Shown one piece after another: positions 1 through 11,544 of a DNA stretch of 64,000 nt. A model generated the notes under the pieces. The model was not told the DNA's origin, ran no database searches, and worked only from the letters and a program-made list of their open reading frames with translations. Origin of the DNA: Styela clava (lineage: Eukaryota > Chordata > Ascidiacea > Stolidobranchia > Styelidae); assembly GCF_964204865.1 (NCBI RefSeq), contig NC_135254.1, positions 23,035,313 to 23,099,312 on the forward strand, in the 5' to 3' direction. Made by a program: the position numbers and the translations under genes. The first letter of the stretch is position 1. Each line of letters starts with the position of its first letter.

Positions 1-980
1 CAGAGCACTGGGCAGAAATCACATCGCGTCAACACCGGGTTGCGGCCATCGCGATGCTTTTTTTAATTAAACAGTCGGATTCCCCTGGTACGTACCAGTT
101 CTAAGTTGGCTGTTCGACGCCGGCCAAAGCGACTCCTTGGTCCGTGTTTCAAGACGGGTCTGGAGGATGGCCTACGTGGCCACGGACCCCGAGCGCGTCG
201 ACGGCGCGCCACCGAAGCGGCAGCCCGCCGAACACCGGCACTGCGTCCAGTGCAGGCAAACAACAAGCCAGCCGAACGGCGACGGCCTTACACAGAGAGC
301 GCGCGGCATCCTTTCCTCGATCCGCCGCCGGGCCGCACCGCCCGCGCGCTGTAACACCCTCGCCGGAGCGGGGGCCACCTTCGCGCGGGGACTTAGACCA
401 ACGGCAAACCGGTCGTGACCCGCGCCGGTCGCTAGTGCGCTGAGACGGTGCGCGAACCGACTCGGCAGCGGCGCCTTAAGCGTCCGCGAACCGAGACGGC
501 GCGCCCCCGCGCCCAACTGAAAGCGAGCCGGCGACCTGACGGGCCCTCTCGTTTGCCTCTCAACGGTATCACGTACTCTTGAACTCTCTCTTCAAAGTGC
601 CTTTCAACTTTCCCTCACGGTACTTGTCCGCTATCGGTCTCGCGACCGTGTTTAGTCTTAGGTGGAGATTACCACCCGCTTTGGGCTGCATTCCCAAACA
701 ACCCGACTCCGAGGATACCCGAAGCGGCCAAGGCAAGCGCCCCTATGGGCCTAACACCCGCCGTGGGACGAGGCCTCGATCAGAAGGACACCGGCGCTCG
801 CCGTCAGCCGCACTGAGACTTCGTACGTCACAACTTGGCGCACTCGAGAAGCGCGCAGATTCGACGCTGGACTCTTCCCGGTTCACTCGCCGTTACTCAG
901 GGAATCCCTGTTGGTTTCTTTTCCTCCGCTTAATAATATGCTTAAATTCAGCGGGTGCTCTCGCCTGAACTCAGGTCGTA
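1..980 (-). rRNA. Degenerate 28S rRNA fragment (minus strand copy)
   Basis: Read on the minus strand, this contains the 28S 5' end, including the conserved stretch just after ITS2 (about 900-975) and the D1/D2 region with the invariant 'ttgaaacacggaccaagga' block near 130-155. At about position 130 the sequence jumps to a much later part of 28S: positions 1-127 match the conserved block before the well-known R2 insertion region ('cagttctaag', 'ttaattaaacagtcggattc', 'gcactgggcagaaatcac'). Roughly 2 kb of core is therefore missing, so this copy cannot give a working large-subunit rRNA. It is very GC-rich compared with its surroundings. It is a mirror copy of the plus-strand fragment starting at 2023 but is not identical to it. 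Confidence 0.9.
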
Positions 981-1264
981 TGTGTCAAGCGGGCCGCTTC
1001 TTCCACGGCCCGCTGGCATCACAAGTCGTCGCCCGCGGCGCCGACCGAGCGCGTACCGTCGCCGCCTTGGCCCACGGTCGGTCTTGATCTCGTGACAGGA
1101 CCGACCGACCTGGACCCGCCCCTCGAACGTAGTTGAACACGTCGAGAGGCCGGCGGTGTACCGGACACGCGGTCGCGCCGAGAAAGCTCGGCGACCGCTT
1201 CAACTTGGGGCGACGCCCGGCCGTCTTCTCAGAGGCCTGGCGACGGCCCTCGGGTGAGGATGAA
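981..1264 (-). other. ITS2 of the minus-strand rDNA copy
   Basis: This GC-rich spacer lies between the 28S 5' end and the 3' end of 5.8S on the minus strand. It is closely similar to the reverse complement of the spacer at 1736-2022, with small indels and substitutions. Boundaries are placed from the conserved flanking rRNA sequences and are accurate to a few bases. Confidence 0.8.
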
Positions 1265-1365
1265 CGCGACCCTGAGGCAGACGCGGTCCCGGGATTGACC
1301 CGAGACCGCAATTCGCGTTCAGAAGGTCGACGTTCAATGTGTTCTGCAATTCACATTACTTCTCG
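1265..1365 (-). rRNA. Truncated 5.8S rRNA (3' two thirds, minus strand)
   Basis: The minus strand reads the 3' part of 5.8S from 'cgagaagtaatgtg' to its end, about 101 of roughly 152 nt. Homology stops abruptly at 1365. The next bases are plus-strand ITS1 and not the missing 5.8S 5' third, so this is the exact breakpoint of the inverted rDNA arrangement. It differs from the plus-strand 5.8S at a few positions. Confidence 0.85.
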
Positions 1366-1583
1366 GGTTCCGCCCCGTGCGACACGTGTAACACGTTGGC
1401 ATAGCAAGGCAGCCGAGTGCGATGGTGGCTTCTGGGCACCGGGCTCGATGTGCCGCCGACCCAGCCCGGCGGTCGCTCGGTGCCGTTTGTTGGTGTTTTT
1501 GTGCAGTTGTTGTCGGTGGTTTTGTGGTCGATCCCACAGTGTGACGTCCGCGCGCTTCGGCGCCGGGCGAAACGTCGAGGACG
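1366..1583 (+). other. ITS1 (partial), plus-strand rDNA copy
   Basis: GC-rich spacer immediately 5' of the plus-strand 5.8S gene. Its 5' side is cut by the inverted junction at 1365/1366, so only the 3' part of ITS1 is likely present and there is no 18S sequence in the window. The call rests on position and composition, because ITS1 is not conserved. Confidence 0.7.
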
Positions 1584-1735
1584 ACTCTTAACGGTGGATC
1601 ACTCGGCTCGCGAGTCGATGAAGGACGCAGCCAAGTGCGAGAAGTAATGTGAATTGCAGAACACATTGAACGTCGATCTTCTGAACGTGAATTGCGGTCT
1701 CGGGTCAATCCCGGGACCGCGTCTGCCTCATGGTC
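1584..1735 (+). rRNA. 5.8S rRNA (full-length, possibly degenerate)
   Basis: A full-length match to the animal 5.8S pattern: it starts 'actcttaacggtggatcac', contains 'gtgaattgcagaacacattg' and 'gaacgtcgatcttctgaacg', and ends near 'tctgcctcatggtcgc'. Some positions that are usually invariant look changed (for example 'gaaggacgcagccaagtgcg' where animals usually have gaagaacgcagccagctgcg). This fits a relic copy, although lineage-specific change is possible. It is flanked by ITS1 and ITS2. Confidence 0.88.
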
Positions 1736-2022
1736 GCGTTCTTCCTCACCCGAGGGCCGTCGCCAGGCCTCTGCGAAGACGGCCGGGCGTCGCCCAAAGT
1801 TGGAGCGGTCGCCGAGCTTTCTCGGCGCGACCGCGTGTCCCGTACACCGCCGGCCTCTCGACGTTTAACGACGTTCGAAGGACGGGTCCAGGTCGGTCGG
1901 TCCGGTCACGAGATCAAGACCGACCGTGGGCCAAAGCGGCGACGGTACGCGCTCGGTCGGCGCCGGCGGCGACGACTTGCGATGCCAGCGGGCCGTGGAA
2001 GAAGCGGCCCGCTTGACACATA
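1736..2022 (+). other. ITS2, plus-strand rDNA copy
   Basis: GC-rich spacer between the plus-strand 5.8S and the start of 28S ('cgacctgagttc' at about 2023). It mirrors 981-1264. Confidence 0.8.
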
Positions 2023-2206
2023 CGACCTGAGTTCCGGCGAGAGCACCCGCTAAATTTATGCATATTATGACGGCGGGGGTTAGGCCCATAGGGGCGCTTG
2101 CCTTGGCCGCTTCGGGTCTTCTCGGAGTCGGGTTGTTTGGGAATGCAGCCCAAAGCGGGTGGTAAACTCCATTTAAGACTAAATACGGTCGCGAGACCGA
2201 TAGCGG

Positions 2207-2238
<32 letters not shown>

Positions 2239-2873
2239 TTGAAGAGAGAGTTCAAGAGTACGTGAAACCGAGGCAAACGGGAGGGCCCGTCAGGTCGCCG
2301 GCTCGCTTTCAGTTGGGTGCGGGGGCGCGCCGTCTCGGTTCGCAGACGCTTAAGGTGCCGCTGCCGAGCCGGCTCGCGCACTGTCTCAGCGCACTAGCGA
2401 CCGGCGCGGGTCTCGACCGGTTTGCCGTCGGTCTAAGTCCCCGCGCGAAGGTGGCCCCCGCTCCGGCGGGGGTGTTACAGCGCGCGGGCGGTGCGGCGGA
2501 TCGAGGAAAGGATGCCGCGCGCTCTCTGTGTGCGGCCGTCGCCGTTTGGCTGGCTTGTCGTTCACCTGCACTGTACGCAGTGCCGGTGTTCGGCGGGCTG
2601 CCGCTTCGGTGGCGCCGGCGCGGGCGCACGACCGGCCGATCGCACCCGCTCTGCCGGGGCGGTCACGCAAGAGCGTCCATGTTGGGACCCGAAAGATGGT
2701 GAACTATGCCTGGGAAGGTCGAAGCCAGAGGAAACTCTGGTGGAGGACCGTAGCGATTCTGACGTGCAAATCGATCGTCCTATTTGGGTATAGGAGCGAA
2801 AGACTGATCGAACCATCTAGTAGCTGGTTCCTTCCGAAGTTTCCCTCGGGATAGCTGGCGCTTTGTCGCAGTT

Positions 2874-2904
<31 letters not shown>

Positions 2905-3140
2905 GGGGACGAAACGTCCTCAACCTATTCTCAAACTTTAAATTGGTAAGAAGCCCGGCTCGCTTAATTGGAGTCGGGCGCCTCGAATGCGAGTGCCCAG
3001 TGGGCCACTCTTGGTAAGCAGGACTGGCGATGCGGGATGAACCGAACGCCGGGTTAAGGCGCCCGACGCGACGCTCATCAGAGCTCACAAAAGGTGTTGG
3101 TTGATCTAGACAGCAGGGCGGTGGCCATGGAAGTCGGAAT

Positions 3141-3174
<34 letters not shown>

Positions 3175-3361
3175 TCAACCAGCCCTGAAAATGGATTGCG
3201 CTGGAGCGTCGGGTCTATACCCGGCCGTCGCGATGACACGGGCCGTTCCACGGCGCTATGTCGCGACGAGTAGGAAGGCCGCGGAGGCGGGCGTCGAAGC
3301 GTCGAGCGAGAGCTCGCGTGGAGCAGCCGTCGGTGCAGATCTTGGTGGTAGTAGCAAATAT
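2023..3361 (+). rRNA. Degenerate 28S rRNA 5' fragment (plus strand copy)
   Basis: This covers the 28S 5' third. Recognisable blocks include 'gacctgagttc' (2024), 'caagtaccgtgagggaaag' (2209), 'gggacccgaaagatggtgaa' (2684), 'tctagtagctggttcc' (2815), 'agtgtgtaacaactcacctg' (3151) and 'tggtggtagtagcaaatatt' (3344), after which homology stops. Two deletions are visible against the mirror copy: about 168 bp after 2068, removing the core next to ITS2, and the invariant 'cgtcttgaaacacggacc' block missing near 2612-2680. The conserved words at 2050-2068 are also changed. It is a pseudogene fragment. Confidence 0.9.
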
Positions 3362-3615
3362 TCAAACTACTCTTGGACAGCTTATCTAACACTTGCCCTG
3401 TTTATATGACACTTGCTCTGCTAGTCTCAGACTTGTACCACTTGCCTCACGCTAGTTATGCTTGTCTGATACTGTCCTGCTAGTCCCACATTTATCCTGC
3501 TTGTCCCACACTCATCGTGAATCAATAAAAGTTGTCTTGCATGGTTCACACTTGCTCTACGTGGCCCACAATTTTCCTACTTGCATCTCACTGGTTCTGC
3601 ATCACACTCGTGTAT
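3362..3615. repeat. Degenerate short-period satellite, 'cttgtcctgctngtctcacac'-like
   Basis: Starting exactly where 28S homology ends, the sequence is a decayed array of short units built from 'cttgtcc', 'tgctagtc' and 'tcacac', with a period of about 18-20 bp. The same word family recurs at 5262-5460 and, in much cleaner 9-bp form, at 43051-43318. No coding content seen. Confidence 0.6.
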
Positions 3616-5261
3616 AAAGCCGAGTTTTTCAACGGGTAATGTTTTTTATTATTCAAAATATTCAATCCACGTCGATGCGAGCATTTTAAGGGTCTTATCA
3701 TATTAATTTAGTTTTGCTCATGGAATCTCCCGTTTTCAACGACTTACGACAAAATAAAAACATAACTTCTCTAAAATACTGCAAAACTCTGCGTTAAACT
3801 GAGCTGTATAGTGTCCGATTACAATACGCTTTAATAATATCTACTGCCACCTGTGATTATTTTTAGAAAAATCCCAAGATCTACGATAAAATCTCAAAGT
3901 GTAATATTTATTTTAGTACAATTGATAAATTGCTTAAACGTACTTTACATTGATTAGTTAATATATCGTAAGAAATCAGGCCACAGTCAATATTTCCAAA
4001 TGGGTTCAAAGATACATATTGATCGCCTCGAAATCTCCACGGAACAGCTTTTGAAACAGTCGCCGCGATTAAACCACTCGCTGAAAGAGACGATTATCAC
4101 TGTCTGATGATTTTTCAGTTGCGCCAAGTATTCACGACCAATACGAGACTATTGAAAATGGCTTGCTTTGATAATTTAATTTCGTCCAATATGCGTCCAT
4201 GTGGTGCGCCAACTCACGTCAAATAACGACATTACTATAACATATCACGGCCATAAGAAAGTGTGGAAAACTGCTCGATTATATCTCGTTTTGATTCGTA
4301 TGTTTGCGATGTTGTGAATTCTAAAAATCTGATCTGTTCTTGCAACACTGATTCCGCTATGAAGGCTGCCACTCCGAATATTGTTAAGATATCAAGTTAA
4401 AAAAAATCCCTAGTTCTGCGATAAAATATCGGAGACTACAATTTATTTTAGTACAACAAAAATTGATTGAATATGCAGTACAGTGATTATGTTGTATATC
4501 ATAATAACCAAGGTAAAAGTTGCCTGTGGCCCCGTCGATAGTTTCAAAGTGTCTAAAAATGTATACCGAGCACATAATTGACTCGTGTTTTTGAATTCAT
4601 TGACCATGGCATAGTTCCCAAAGGCAATTTACAGTAATGTGTGCTGTATTTTGCGATTTACAATGTCTAAAAAAGCGTTCTTCATCTGTTGCGGGCCTCC
4701 TGAATAAACTAATGGCGTTTTTCGTATTGTTTTATGTATTCGATAAAGCGGAACAAAAAAAATTGCCGAGGGTAATTAAAGCAAGAATAAGTAATGAGAA
4801 TAAATTCAAAGGTATTCACGACCTATCGTTGCGGCTCACAATGAATGCGATCGGCGAATATACCAAAATGTAATTGCACGCCTTTCAGATCTTTTCACAA
4901 TCTGCACAAATTGATCAGAAGCCACCTTCTGATCCCATGTCAATCCTTGGATTTAATATATAATGCCACAATTATGTTCGCACTTATGACCAATTATAAA
5001 AATTTGTCGAATGCATTTCATAAATCCCATTTTAACAATGTGTATAAATAGGGACGTATATACATATTTACCGAAACATTTCCCTGTATGATACTAATTC
5101 TTATAAGATTTGAGGCTTTTATTCACCGCGTCTCCGCCATAATAAAAGCATTGTTTTAAGGCAAAGCGCCCCAGAATATGATTTTACGGAAGTTTAATTA
5201 CTCAAGCGTGCAACGCCTGTGGCGATAGCAATGAGTTTTCTATACACTGTAAAATCATCGA
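3616..5261. repeat. AT-rich DNA with a diverged ~150 bp direct duplication
   Basis: No gene is seen. Two diverged copies of one segment lie at about 3866-4015 and 4399-4560. Both run 'aaaatcc..ctacgataaaat..', 'tttattttagtacaa', then 'attg..', 'tttcaaa' and 'gtct/gatacat'. The small ORFs here look like chance openings. Confidence 0.45.
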
Positions 5262-5460
5262 TAGTCCCTCACTGTCTTGCTTTTGCCGTACTTGTGCTGA
5301 TTGAATCAAAATTGTCTCACACATTCTCTGGTTATTACAAAACAGTTTGAATCACACTTGTATTGCTTTTCCCATACTCCTTCTTGCCTCACACTTGTCC
5401 TGCATTTTCCACCATTGTTCTGTTTGTCTCACACTCTTCTAGAATTTACCATCGGGGTGT
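5262..5460. repeat. Second block of the short-period satellite
   Basis: Decayed repeats of 'cttgtcctgc', 'tgtctcacac' and 'cacacttgt' resemble those at 3362-3615. The two blocks bracket about 1.65 kb of AT-rich DNA, so they may be arms or remnants of one larger array. Confidence 0.5.
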
Positions 5461-5889
5461 CCTCAATGTAACGCTTGCAAGTCATTTTTGTTCGAGTTTA
5501 TACCACAAATATTATTGTAAAAAATAACGTTAAATAAAATATTTAAAGTAGTTGGCAATAAAGGTGAACTTGGCCTGAAATCATACACTCGCGAGCTGTT
5601 TGATTAAGATCTCTAGTAATCTAGTGCTGATCTATACTGTATAAGTGCCCAAGAGGCATGTTTTACTGGACTTGCACGCTGACTTGGATTACAACCTAGA
5701 AAAAACGGAGTCATCTGATGTACGGACACATCCGTACAAGATGAGTACAAGATGTACTCACGGCCACAGGTGGAAAAATTGAATCTGAAAGGGGGAATAT
5801 AAATTTTTCACACTGATGCAAATATCAAGAGAATATAAGAGAAATCTCCGATGAAACTTCCTACCCAAGAGTACCACATAAAATAACAA

Positions 5890-8160
5890 GCTCAGCAATG
5901 GTAATATCAGAAGTGTATCAAAACAATTATCATAGAAACACAAACATATACAATCGATATGTATTGATAATATCGGAAGACTTCAAGCAAAACAACTTGC
6001 CACCAGATTACATAATGATTGATGGCGCCCTATGCAGGACATATCTGTCGGAGAAACTGTATACACCGACCTGTGGGCTGTGCATGAAAGAAGGTCATAG
6101 CTTCATAAACTGTGTAAACAGTCCCGTCTGCAGATACTGTATATAAGGAAGGGCATTTTCAAATGATCGTGAGAGCGCTATGAGAACAACGCTTACGACA
6201 TGGACACTAACAAGGGGAAGAAAAGGGGACGCGACAAAAAGGAAATCTCCGACATTACCTTCGGAGAAACCGAAGCAGAGTAGTCTATCAAATGCATATT
6301 TAAAGATTATAGTATTAATTAAACATAATGATAACTAACCAATTCACTATCCATCACTAAAAGGGCGGTAGCTCTATTGGAAAAATTATAACCTCCATAA
6401 ATGTAAAAGGTATTGAAAGACATTGAAAAACTTAAAATTAAATTACGGAGCAGACAGTCTAACTATACACGACGTCCACCGTTTTAAACGAGTATGATTT
6501 TTCAAAGCAACGGAAAAGATAGTGTATCATGCATACATCAATACAGAAAACACGTCATGTCCATGGAAAACATAACGAAATTACTCTGAGTGCACGGTAC
6601 ACTATAATTAAAGAATAGTTATTAACATATCACAATATCAACTATACGAAATAATCATACAGGGTAGAATTAGCGTTCTAACCGCTCTAAATAACATTAA
6701 CAACAACAATATGCTAACCATATTCAATATACGCACCCTATAAAATAAAGTAAAAATTTGGAGGAAGAGAACCGCTAATCAATGCATGTAAAATAACCGC
6801 GGGTCATTGGTATATGACAAATAATAAAGTACGTCAAAAAATAAAACTCTTCTAAACTTTGAACGCGGACACTCAATGGCAATGAAACAGGAATTAATAA
6901 TTACTTGGACGAATATGAACGCATGAAAATTACGGAGAAGAAGAGGAGGAACGGAAAAAGCGAGTCACACGCCTAAAAGTATGAACAATTACGAAACCCA
7001 AAGTCCCGATGGCCTGTCAAAGGAGTTTTACTGCGCATATTACGACATCCTAAAGCAGAGCATATATCACCTAATTAATAACGTTATAGCTGTTAAACAG
7101 TCATCAATGAGATAAAAGTATGAAAAAGGGAACACAACACATCAATCAAATTATCGACCAATCTCGAACTTAAACTTCGACTATAAATTACTCGCAGAAA
7201 TAGTTGCTAATAGATTGAAAATTATATTGGGAAATACATACTGAGCAACCATAAATGAAACAAACGTAAACGATCGATCTTCGATGCGATAGAAAACCTC
7301 AATTCAATTTGGGAACATATAACCGAACAGGACTTACCGTGCTATATCTTGTAATTCTGAAAAAGTAAAAATCATTGAAAGTCTAAATTTAAAAGGACCA
7401 AAAGAAATTTGGCATGCAGTGGAACTGTACAATCTAGGAAGCAATGTTAAGTATTTTAAACAGAACACATGCCCTATTCGATCCAACAATCAAAACACGG
7501 AATGAAAAAATTCGAAGACGTACGTGAATAACATATTGAGGATAATAATGGGAATTAAGGAAAAAAACATTGAAGACATCATTAACATCAAACAAATTTG
7601 TATCGCCCAACGTTTTGCGCACGACGCAATCCTTGGCGGCAAAATAGAAGGAAGCTGAATTTAGAAAATACTAGAAAAGTTTATGAAGGAAGCTGAATTT
7701 AAAATTTACACGGGGTGGAAAAAGAGCACATCTTGACTGCAAAATTGGGAAAGGAAACATAGCCAGACAGTGCTGAACATATACTGGAAAAGTTTATCGT
7801 CACCTGGAGAATACTCAAGATCATATACCAGGATATCATATACCGGGTACATTCAAAGCATTCATATATAAACCTAAAACACGCCTGGACATATAAAATG
7901 AGCCGGTATCTGACGAAAGTAACACCGTGGACGAAACAACAAGAAAAGTTATAAACAATGTAATTTGGAAAGCGCTTTCGAAAAGAAAAGAGCAAAATTA
8001 ACATGCTTCAAAACTGGTCAAAAACCCAATTAAGCAAATATCTATTATCTATAGATGCAACACGAAATGGTAAAAATAGTATCAAAGCGCGGAAAATGAC
8101 GAAATGGAGCCTACCAATAAAAAACAAGCCATTATAAACAAGCCGTTACGTTTTACTGGC
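5890..8160 (+). mobile_element. Decayed non-LTR retrotransposon (LINE, L1/Tx1-like)
   Basis: Two coding remnants lie in the order expected for a two-ORF LINE. An ORF1 end at about 5898-6200 has a CCHC zinc knuckle (C-G-L-C-x4-H-x4-C, 6072-6113) and a second C-x2-C...H knuckle broken by a frameshift. A reverse-transcriptase segment follows at about 7000-7330: 'SPDGLSKEFY' at 7001, then, after stops and frameshifts, 'SNYRPISNLNFDYKLLAEIV' at 7147, the conserved RT block seen in L1/Tx1-type elements. Weak downstream similarity continues to about 8150. No frame is intact, no 5' UTR, poly-A tail or target-site duplication was found, and many stops are present. The clade is inferred from motif style and not from an alignment. 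Confidence 0.72.
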
Positions 8161-9732
8161 AAGCTGCCTTAGCTCCGACCGCTATCTGTAGATATGAAGG
8201 CAACGCCGGATTTCGTGATAGCAAAATCACAGTGAATTCGGCAAGAATTTCCATCAACACAAATAAAACGACGAAGAAGACTTTGAACCTCGCAAAGAAT
8301 GATTTCCGTTTTTTGAACCTCTTGATGGAGCTTTTATTGAACTTATTTCCTGTGAATTTGTCATCATGTTACAACACCTCAGTCAAACGCGTATCCGAGT
8401 TTATTTCAACGTGTCATTGCGATAACGTAACGAGATGCGCTTTTGTTTGCTTTAATTAGGCCTTTAATATTTTGAATTTTGATGAAAACCCAAAAATATA
8501 AATGGACATAAATGTAAAAACACATGGATATTCAGGTGTCAACTGAATCTGTTTACTGAAATCTATTGAGTAGAAAAGAAGCTTTGAAAAGAAATTTTAA
8601 GAAGCATAGTTTTTTAGATTTTTTTATAGCCCCCAACTAGTATTGTCTTTTTGGATCTGACGTGTGTCTGAAGTAGTGATGTCACAGGAAAGCATAAACG
8701 AGGATTCAACTACATATGAAGATGGTAACATAGGTTCAAAAATAACTTAGCAACAAACTTAATGATACTAATCAAACTAATAATGAAATTTAGTACATGC
8801 GAAAATCAACAAATAAATAATAACAATGAATTTCGTCGCTGTTAATAAAATCTCTTGTCCTGAGTGTATCGTAATTCAGTGCACAATTCTAAAAGAGTTC
8901 TGTAGTTTTTGGCAATTCAGGAATTTTCCATCATTTGCTGAGAAAATAGCGTGCCCGAAATGATGATTAAATAGACCTTTTACGTGGTCAAACCCAAAAT
9001 AGGACCTTTTAGTATGTATTAAAACGAGAATAAATTCAAGTAACAATCCAAATCCGTATCAAAATATCAAATTTAGGAAAGTATGTAAGTATGTTTTTAT
9101 AAACACTAATAAGAAACCATACGTCCGAAAGAATTTGCAGAACTACATAAGGGCATCAGCCGAGTATCAAAAACAGTTATGCAGACATATAACTAACAAA
9201 TACAAAATATATCTAGGATGTGCACGTATATATACGTATATTTTCTCGTGTAATGTATGGGTTGTATTATTTTTTTAATTGTACAAAATATAATAATACT
9301 GATATGATACAAAAGAAAATTGCATTTTCTTGTGTTTCAACTTACGTCGCCGAGATCGATACATGATTAACAATAACTGGCCTTCAAATTCCACTTCGAG
9401 TTGAAAAATACATCGGCTTGTTCAATGAAACCAAGCTATTTGCATGTCCGCATATTTTTGAGCTAGTATATTTGCTCATGGTCTTTGTGGCGAGGATCTC
9501 TTGTTACAAATATGTAGCAAAATAAACTTTCGTCATTAAAAGTTTGCTATATGCTATTAAGGTGGATTCAAAATATAATATTATTATAACAAAATAACGC
9601 TAACAAATTCGTGATAATGTCATGAAACTTTTGGAAATACACATAATTCTATCTATACTATTTATTTATTATATTTTTACTTTAAATTATATAGAGAGAA
9701 GTCTTGATAATCAAAAAGACGAAGTCATTCGA
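8161..9732 (+). other. Upstream region of the FReD gene; no gene seen
   Basis: AT-rich sequence with no recognisable coding domain. It should hold the promoter and 5' UTR of the gene that starts at 9733. An in-frame opening runs upstream from the chosen start to an ATG at 9622 and would add a hydrophobic, signal-like leader. A possible splice acceptor ('ttaaattatatag', about 9693) lies between the two ATGs, so the 5' UTR may be spliced there. No TATA box could be assigned with confidence. Confidence 0.4.
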
Positions 9733-11544
9733 ATGAGTGAACCTGGTCAAGAAGATGGCGCAGATTCCCTTAACCAAGAAGTCGGTAAGATCAATTTTAG
9801 ACGCACCGATATTGCTCAATCTTTTAGGTATTTGTTTCAGAATTTGTGTTGATGAAGTTTATGGGTTAATATAGAAATCTTATACTACTGCTAGAAAAAA
9901 TTCACCGTATGTGTCGTGCCATACACTTACTTTCGCATTATAAAAGAATATACTCAAACTTAGAAGCGATAAGTATTAAAAAAGTAGTTACCATTCTACA
10001 TGAATGTACCTTAGTATATCACCATAAAATGAACAACTACACGTAATAATTTCAAGATTGATGTCATAGTGAATTCCTTGTTCCGGATGTTACGTGAAAT
10101 AAAGGAACTATATTCTTTATAAAAATTTGTGGAAGAAGAAAAGCAATAATTCATATTTTGGGTTATAAAAAACCTAATTTATATATCGTTGTGTCCACCC
10201 TGCAGTTAGTCCGCTTCGTGAAATCATTTGACATTGTTTGTGCAAATTTTAGCAGTAGGTAAAATGGGTTTATATTAGTTAATATGATATATTATCTTGG
10301 ATACTATTATTACATAATTCACTGCATTTACGTGTGAAGTTTCAGTTTTAAGTGGGCCTGAAAATATTTGTACCATCCTGAAAGTATTGTTATGTGTATT
10401 TGTGCAACTCTCAAATGACGTAAAGACATGGACTGAAGCAACAGATATGAAAATCATTTTTTAGTGTTTGTTGACTATAAAAGTCATAAGTTGCTTTCAT
10501 TATATTATACAAACAGAAGATGAAGAAGAGTTGGAAGAAGGCATGCAAGAAGAAAGAATGGATGATGCTGCAATTATTGATGATGTTAGATCTATCAGTT
10601 CTAAAAAGTAAAGTTATTCTTTGTCGTTCCATTTTGAAAATTGCCGAACGTTCACTTTACGTTAGATAATTTTGTTGTAGGTCGTTTGGTTTACGTTCAT
10701 ATGATACTTCGATAAGTTTTCGATAGGAAATCATAACTAAAATAGGTAACAGAAATTGTTTCAAGAATGTATTTTACATAATCAAATCTCCTTTCATAGC
10801 AAAACAAATCTGAATCACGGCCTAATTGAAAGAAAGTAGAAAGTCCGAACCCCCTCACTCAAATGAAAATCAAATGGAATGATGTGGATATTGTATAGAT
10901 ATTCAAAGTATATATAAACGCTAAATTGAAATTAGTAACATGAAGTTGTCAGCTTGAATTTTGTTGCAATTTAATAAAAAAAGTAAATGAGTAAAATCAA
11001 TTTTGCTGTTTTCCTATTATTAAAAACAGTAAATAATGTACTTTTGTATTATAAGGTCAATATTATCAGAACTAGCAACGAAAGAAAAAGCAAAATATGT
11101 GGAAGCAGTAAAATCTGAAAAGGATGTTCCGGGGACGAAATCAATGAACAAGAAAGAGCTGAAAGAGAAACAAAAACAAACCAAGAAAGAATTATTTGGA
11201 TCTTTTGCAGCAGATGGTAAATTAAAATATATATTTCCCTACCAACAATAGCATGTATATAATAGATGCATATGTGTAAAAATTACAAAATCTGAGCGGA
11301 TAAAAATATGAAGAATCAAAAGTTGTTTCTCGCTACCAACTTTTTCGCTTAAAACTTATGATAAGACGTTCAAGTTTGGGATATTAATTTTATGGAAAGT
11401 TGTAAAATATTTGATTTATATTTCTAAATATTTAACATTGCTATTTATTCAGAAATTGAGTGGAAACTGATTCTTACATTTATTGTGTTTGTGTTTGCAA
11501 TTTCTGTGGCAGCATGCACCATCGTGGTCTTTGTAGTTTTACAG
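9733..11544 (+). other. Exons 1-4: cytoplasmic tail and transmembrane helix
   Basis: Exons are 9733-9784, 10517-10607, 11056-11216 and 11453-11544. Exons 1-2 are acidic (E/D-rich, residues 1-47). Exon 3 (to residue 101) is lysine- and glutamate-rich and probably helical ('KKELKEKQKQTKKEL'), consistent with a cytoplasmic coiled segment. Exon 4 encodes 'LILTFIVFVFAISVAACTIV' and further hydrophobic residues, one clear membrane helix. The lysine-rich exon just before the helix and the absence of a signal peptide favour N-terminus inside. Junction phases run 1, 2, 1, 0. Confidence 0.82.

Noticed and set aside
63..2816. Many ORFs of 70-155 codons in both strands at the left end
   Set aside because: They lie in rRNA and ITS sequence. 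High GC removes stop codons and creates openings by chance.
9622..9732. N-terminal hydrophobic leader in frame with the FReD gene as a signal peptide
   Set aside because: Not excluded, but the ATG at 9733 gives a simple type II protein with the later single helix, and a possible 5' UTR acceptor lies between the two ATGs. Kept only as an alternative start.
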